From assembly GCA_013368445.1 (NCBI GenBank), contig JAACJO010000003.1:1364001-1428000 (forward strand): a stretch of DNA of 64,000 bases, given 5' to 3'. Below the pieces are notes generated by a model. The model was not told the origin of the DNA. It worked only from the letters and a program-made list of their open reading frames with translations, and did no database searches. Shown here in pieces: positions 58,801-64,000 of this stretch. Every line of letters starts with the position of its first letter. Within the stretch, counting starts at the first letter, position 1. Origin of the DNA: Leucocoprinus leucothites (taxonomy: Eukaryota > Basidiomycota > Agaricomycetes > Agaricales > Agaricaceae). A program made the translations under genes and the position numbers.

Positions 58801-59183
58801 ATCTCGGCAGACGTGAAGCTTGATTCGATAGGTAGAACGACGAGAGACTTGTGATTCCTAGCTGCAGTTAGATTACTGCGGAGAAAGTCCGCGTCGGGCG
58901 GCTCACTTCTTGTCCTCAAAGCTGTATCTAGACACAGTCACGAAAGCGAGATCGCCTGCCTGGTTTGGAACGGCAGCAGACGGTCTGTCGAGCTCAACCT
59001 GCGGCCCGGAGTTGGTAAGTCGACTAGACGCTTACTACCACCGCAACTCACAAGATCCTTGGGCGAAAAGCGTTCTATGCCTTCCTTGAGAGCAAAGTTA
59101 GCGTTCATGGGGGGAGAAGAAGGAATCGATGGCGATAAAGGGACCTGGGCAGCCAGACCCCAGAGAGGAAGGTTGAAACGCAT
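55816..59183 (-). CDS. S9 family dipeptidyl-peptidase V-like serine peptidase
   Basis: A prolyl-oligopeptidase-fold peptidase with a beta-propeller and a C-terminal alpha/beta hydrolase domain. It starts MRFNLPLWGLAAQVPLSPSI, with no convincing signal peptide. The propeller carries ELDRPSAAVPNQAGDLAFVT, FSDNVYGDGDLTTVKDQDEA and DIMGRTKPRELTSGKQGA. The hydrolase part has YPVVLLIHGGPQGAWEDSW, FVISINPTGSTTFGQ, AVAAGASWGGYAIK (catalytic Ser), FFNHEWGGRPWD, LLIHGSKDYRLPETEG (Asp) and FPDENHWVLNHGNS (His). It ends LYPNN. One intron near 56.4 kb holds a short CA repeat. Complete triad. The start lies only 53 bp after the MRT4 stop on the same strand. A paralogue in the opposite direction starts at 61893. 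Confidence 0.92.
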
Positions 59184-59236
59184 GGTCGTTCGCAGAGAAG
59201 ACCGACAAGTAATATCATTTTATATATATCAGTAGT

Positions 59237-60230
59237 CTACTCGCTCATCGCACCATCCTCTGACTCAGCCTCAGAACCCTGGACACCCTCATCTCCCTGT
59301 AACTGAATACCGCCGCCCTCTATCTGTGTCACCTCCGCAGTCGTAGAGTCCCAATAGCACAATAATCCCACACGGAACATCACCATACGCTCCCCGATTA
59401 ATTTTAGCAGCTGCGCCTGTTCGGGTGTCAGCGTTTTGCCCTTTTCGCAGATTTTGTGGGGTGCTGCGAGTGTTGGCACACCCTTATTCATGTGTGTCGT
59501 GAGTCCGAGTTTTCGGAGTTGGGGTTCCTCATTGTGAGGGAACGGTTCAGGAGGATCGGAGTATATCCGCATTACGGGCCCGGCGGGGAGAATGACTGCT
59601 CGACTTGCTTTGTTTCCTGCGCGTGCAAAGTCTGGTCGTTGGAAGTCATCGAACCATTCAATGACTTCTTGTGGCTCTGAATCTGTGAACATGACGCCCA
59701 CTTGGCCTTTTATTTGCTACTTGCTTTCGTTAGACGCCGGAAAATAAATAAAATAAAAGACGAGCGTCTGATGTCAAAACGTACTTTTGCGAGTTTGTGA
59801 ATCCCATCGCGGTGTTCCTCCTCTGGCGTCGTGCCTAGCGCCTTGGCCACAACCTTTCCCTTGGCAAAGAATATCCGTGCGGTACTGATAATCCCGCTAA
59901 GCCTGGAATGAACAAGCGTTTGAGCCCACGAGAAACTCACCCTTTCCACAGTTGCCGCACAGTCGACAGATGCGAATTCCGCATGTTCCCAACTTCAAAC
60001 AACCAGCAATATCTCCATTTCTCAGAATTTGCTTGCACCTATCCGTCAATCCATCAGCACAGAGCCAGTAAGTTTTCCATGTTAATCCAACCTCGTTCAT
60101 CAGTGTGCTTTTGTGCTCTTTCGTTTTTTTCGCGACCTGGGTCAACGACACTAACCAGCACATCAGCTAAGTACCATGCACTTCAGATATAAAGACACTC
60201 ACCCAGCTTCGAGCGTTTTGATTTTGGCAT
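59237..60230 (-). CDS. MRT4: mRNA turnover protein 4 homologue, pre-60S assembly factor
   Basis: A nuclear paralogue of stalk protein P0 that occupies the P0 site during 60S assembly. It starts MPKSKRSKL, followed by SLTQVAKKTKEHKSTLMNEV, then RYCWLFEVGNMRNSHLSTVR and LWKG, SGIISTARIFFAKGKVVAKA, ALGTTPEEEHRDGIHKLAK and GVMFTDSEPQEVIEWFDDFQ. Also clear are ILPAGPVMR, LRKLGLTTHMNKGVPTLAA, TLTPEQAQLLKLIGERMVMF and the acidic end GSEAESEDGAMSE. Length and motif order fit the family. It shares a 197-bp divergent promoter with deoxyhypusine hydroxylase, another translation-related gene. Confidence 0.95.
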
Positions 60231-60427
60231 ATTGATAACCCAGACAATCTACACAAACAATAAATGTAGGAGGAAGAGGAGAAGAGACGATTAGAGGCCA
60301 GCCCCAAATTCGGCAGTCAGCAAAAACTGATCAGATCACAATCCAAAAACAAATATTTCCGTGACCCTGTCACCTTCCCCATCAAAAGATCTCTCTCATT
60401 TACTTTTATCTTATCCACAAATTCCAA
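60231..60427. promoter_or_regulatory. Divergent promoter region MRT4 / deoxyhypusine hydroxylase
   Basis: 197 bp between start codons. Both genes serve translation, so shared growth-linked control is plausible, but no motif was identified. Confidence 0.4.
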
Positions 60428-61734
60428 ATGACTGCTCCGGTTGTCTCACAAGACCAGCTCACATCACTTGAAAGTGCTTTACTCAATCATACGGGGGATG
60501 TTCCGTTGCACAATAGATTCCGTGCACTGTTTACCCTCAAGTCGCTGAAGAATGAAGAAGCTGTTCGGATTATCTCTGAAGGTGCCTTTTCGTCTTTCGT
60601 CGATACGGACACAACCAGAATCTGACTGCGTAAATTATTTAGGGTTTGCTGACGACTCGGCGCTGTTAAAGCACGAGCTAGCATACTGTCTCGGTCAAAT
60701 GAAGTTATCCTCTGCACTACCTACACTCGAATCTGTCCTCCGGAACCAAAACGAAGACCCTATGGTCCGGCACGAAGTGAGCCTTTCCTCCCTCCCCATG
60801 CTCGACATATAATGTAACTGTGACAACTCATGCTTTTAACAGGCAGCAGAAGCAATGGGCGCAATATCCTCCTCCGCCTCTCTCCCCGTCCTCAAAGAAT
60901 TCCTCACAGACTCTAACCGTAGCGTACGCGAAACCTGCGAAATTGCACTAGCTAAAATCGAATGGGATAACTCTCCAGAGGGCCAAAAACATGCTTTGGC
61001 ACTTCAATCTACAGGAGATACCCCGTACGTCCTCGATCCTTACCGCTACAACCTCAACGATGTTAATCATGATCCGTTCACAGTACGTATACCTCAATAG
61101 ACCCAGCACCAGCGACATCTGGTCTCCTATCCGGCGCACCAAAACCTGAACTCGTATCCCCCTCACAAATATCTTCTCTCCAGAAGGACCTCACAAATCC
61201 AGAACTTCCACTCTTCCAACGATATCGCGCGATGTTCGCTCTCCGTAACATCGGTACCGCGGAAGCAGTAGACGCACTCGCATCCGGATTCTCCGACGAC
61301 AGTGCATTATTCAAGTTCGTCCTTCCCCCTACAGATAAATTGACATCGCATTCAAACCCTTGTTTTTATGATAGGCACGAAATTGCTTTCATCTTTGGAC
61401 AAATGCTCTCCCCGCACTCTGTCCCTTCTCTCCTCAAAGTCCTCCAAAATACATCCGAGTCTGATATGGTCAGACACGAAGCCGCGGAGGCCCTAGGCGG
61501 AATTGCTACTCCTGAAGTGTTGCCTCATTTGAAAGAATGGATGAGGAGAGAGGATGCACCTAGAGTTGTGAGGGAGAGTTGTCAAGTCGCTATTGATATG
61601 TGGGAGGTGCGTTTATTCTTTGTATTCCGAGCGGTGAGAGGGTGAATGATACTCATGGTATTTTTTCCGATTAGTACGAGAATTCGGGAGAGTTCCAGTA
61701 TGCGAATGGGTTGACTGCTGAAGTTGGTGCTTGA
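60428..61734 (+). CDS. LIA1: Deoxyhypusine hydroxylase (HEAT-repeat di-iron enzyme)
   Basis: This enzyme finishes the hypusine modification of eIF5A. It starts [19 protein letters not shown] and is built of HEAT repeats with four His-Glu metal sites: [39 protein letters not shown] and [13 protein letters not shown]. The two halves are linked by the usual DYR-like segment ([16 protein letters not shown]) and by a Ser/Pro-rich linker. It ends [11 protein letters not shown]. All four HE pairs needed for the di-iron centre are present. About five introns; the HE motif in repeat two and the one in repeat three are each split from their upstream part by an intron. Complete. Confidence 0.97.
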
Positions 61735-61892
61735 GTTATCTTTAAGTTTAGATGGATATCCACTACCTGGAGGTAGTTATCAGATAGCTTTGGTTAAAGC
61801 ATCACACCTGTCAATTGCACTAGTATGGGCGCTAAACACTACTAATAAACATAACATCATATGTGTTCGTCTTCTCTTCTCCATTCGCAATC

Positions 61893-64000
61893 ATGCGTTT
61901 TAATTTTCCTCTCTGGGGCCTGGCCACCCAGATTTCCTTATCGCCATCGATTTCTTCTTCTCCACCCATGAATACCAATTTTGCCCTCAAGGAAGGTACA
62001 GACCGCTTTGCACCCAAGGATCTCGTAAGTTGCAGCAGTTGTGAGGTCTGGTCAACTTACCAACTCCGGGCTGCAGGTTGAGCTCGAGAGACCCTCTGCT
62101 GCTGTTCCGAACCAGGCGGGCGATCTTGCGTTTGTGACTGTGTCCAAGTACAGTTTTGAGGATAAGAAGTGAGCTTGCTCTGGCGTGAACCGTCTTCCCC
62201 GCATCAATTCAGTGACCTCATTACGGTTGCAACCAGGAATCACAAGACCCTCGTTGTTTTGCCTCTCGAATCGACCTTTGCGTCCGCCGAGTTCCCTGTG
62301 TGTTAATAGTCTCGAATGACGCGTCATTCAACGTGATACTCATGTCACTGCTCAGCTCGACAAAGGCGAAGTCTTTTGGCTCACAGGGACTACCCTCGCT
62401 CACGTCGTTGAAGGCAAGAACTCCAACCTCGAAATATACGCGCACGATTGCATTGGGTCTTATAGTACTGCCACCGCATCCGATGAGCCTCTGAAGGTCT
62501 CCACCGAGGGCAGACTTATCGGTTCCATCCCCTCTAAAACTGCGACAAACTTCCGTTTCAACCCGGCTTCTAAACACTTGGTTTTCTCTGACAACGTATA
62601 CGAAGATGGAAATCTAACTTCCGTCAAAGAACAAGACGAGGCTTGGGAGAATCGTGGTAATTCTGCATATGTCTATGATGAGACGTATGTTCGACATTGG
62701 GATACTTGGATTGGACCGAAGAAGACGCAGTTGTTTAGTGTGTTGTTGCACTTGGATCCGGATAGGGTGTGGAAGATGGGTGAAGAGTTTCATGCTCCGT
62801 TGAAGGGGACTGGTCATGTACGTGCTTGCACATCGCGGCTCGAGATGGAAATTACTGACTGTGGTGCTTAGCATTCCCCTGTTGAGCCTCTTGGTGGTAC
62901 AGAAGACTTTGACGTCTCTGAAAACCATATCGTGTATACCACCATGGACCCTCAGCTCCCACCGGCGACGCACACTAAACAGAATGTGCGTCTCATTGCT
63001 TCACATCGCCTCTCGTATAGACTCACGTTCCACCTACAGATTTATATTGTTGATATTATGGGCCGGACTCAACCGCGCGAACTCACTTCGGGCAAACAAG
63101 GCGCAACTCATAACCCCGTGTTCTCAAAGCAAGGTGACAAAGTCGCATGGCTTGAACTTGATAAGGATGGCTACGAGAGCGATAGGGCGAAGATTGTGGT
63201 TTATGACTTGCACAAGGACGTTAGGTACACCTTGACGCAACACTGGGACCGTTCACCTGAGGAACTTGCTGTATGTTCTTTATGAATCGTCGTTCTCCCA
63301 CTTGTCGAACTAACATGCCCTTGCACAGTTTAACCAAGAAGGAACATTCATCTACTTCACAGCTGGCGACCAGGCTAAAACCAAGATCTACTATCTCCCA
63401 GTCCCACCAACACCCTCCCACTCTACCACTAATCCCCAACTCGACAAACTATACACTGAGCCTTCCGTGCTTACATCCACGGGTGTGGCGTCTGGCATTT
63501 ACCCCTTGCACCCCGGTCGTCTTCTCTTCACGCGCTCATCCCTCACCTCTCCCAATGATGTATTCCTGATCCAACATCTTCCCCGATACCTCTCCGAATA
63601 CACTGATCCCAAATCCGCTGAAGGGGTGAAACCTGAAGGAGACATTCAACAGGTAACTCGGTTCACAGAGGCCAAGTTAGCTGGGAAGAGATTGAGTCCT
63701 GGAGAAGAGTTTTATTTCACTGGCGTAGATGATAAGAGGGTCCATGGGTGGGCCTTCAAATCCAGGGGATGGGAGGAGGGTCAGAAGAAGAAGTATCCTG
63801 TCGTTTTCCTTATTCATGGTGGACCGCAAAGTGCTTGGATGGATTCTTGGTCTACTAGGTGGAATCCCAATGGTGTGACTATTTATTTCCATATCTGGGA
63901 TATGAGATACTGAAGGATATCGTTTGCCCAGTGTTTGCGGGTCAGGGGTACTTTGTTATCGCTCTTAACCCCACTGGGAGTACGACTTTCGGACAAGGTA
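61893..64000 (+). CDS. S9 dipeptidyl-peptidase V-like paralogue, 5' part (runs off window)
   Basis: A close paralogue of the gene at 55816-59183 on the opposite strand. It starts MRFNFPLWGLATQISLSPSI, then FALKEGTDRFAPKDL, ELERPSAAVPNQAGDLAFVT, GSIPSKTATNFRFNPASKHL, DNVYEDGNLTSVKEQDEAWE, PVEPLGGTEDFDVSENHIVY and DIMGRTQPRELTSGKQGA. The hydrolase domain begins with YPVVFLIHGGPQSAWMDSW and reaches FVIALNPTGSTTFGQ at the window edge. Introns sit at the same places as in the other copy. Protein identity is high, though spacing within introns differs. The catalytic Ser, Asp and His lie beyond the window, so completeness cannot be judged. The start codon lies 158 bp after the deoxyhypusine hydroxylase stop. 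Confidence 0.9.

Overview
The window looks like nuclear DNA of a mushroom-forming basidiomycete (Agaricomycetes). Genes are broken by many short introns of about 50-60 bp with GT...AG ends. The gene set combines eukaryotic core genes with families typical of these fungi: a GH131 enzyme with a cellulose-binding CBM1 module, CE16-type acetylesterases, DUF6534 membrane proteins, F-box proteins and small secreted proteins. Most coding regions below were joined exon by exon by hand from splice signals and family resemblance, so gene ends are firmer than some internal junctions. No database search was possible.

Layout. 1-6.1 kb: two CE16-type esterase genes (the first cut by the window edge), a Cu/Zn superoxide dismutase with an N-terminal membrane anchor, and a GH131-CBM1 glucanase. 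6.4-18.3 kb, all on the minus strand: a CSC1-like stress-gated channel, the complex I subunit NDUFS4, and the TORC2 subunit AVO3/RICTOR. 18.3-20.4 kb: gene-poor, with a decayed NACHT-type fragment. 20.4-26.1 kb: ribosomal protein L17 (uL22), the HECT ligase RSP5 and the rRNA methyltransferase MRM2. 26.3-31 kb: two intact F-box paralogues and a third, broken relative. 31.7-32.5 kb: a cytochrome b561-type protein. 33-42.3 kb: three paralogues of a small secreted protein family, with EAF7 and an AN1 zinc-finger gene between copies two and three. 43.4-49.7 kb: a histidine phosphatase ending in a PCNA-binding-like motif, mitochondrial bL35, and the ubiquitin-chain factor UFD2. 50.8-55.6 kb: two DUF6534 membrane protein genes in tandem. 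55.8-64 kb: two S9 dipeptidyl-peptidase paralogues pointing away from each other around MRT4 and deoxyhypusine hydroxylase.

The core genes serve general functions (translation, ubiquitin, TORC2, respiration) and do not form an evident pathway. The accessory part consists of local duplications: CE16, F-box, small secreted proteins, DUF6534 and S9 peptidases each occur as two or three copies. The secreted enzymes fit a plant-debris or fungal-wall degrading lifestyle (inference).

No clear new multi-gene system was found. The best leads are the three-copy secreted family with a shared promoter layout, the QxxIxxFF motif at the end of the histidine phosphatase, conserved micro-exons of 12-16 nt, and the membrane-anchored superoxide dismutase.
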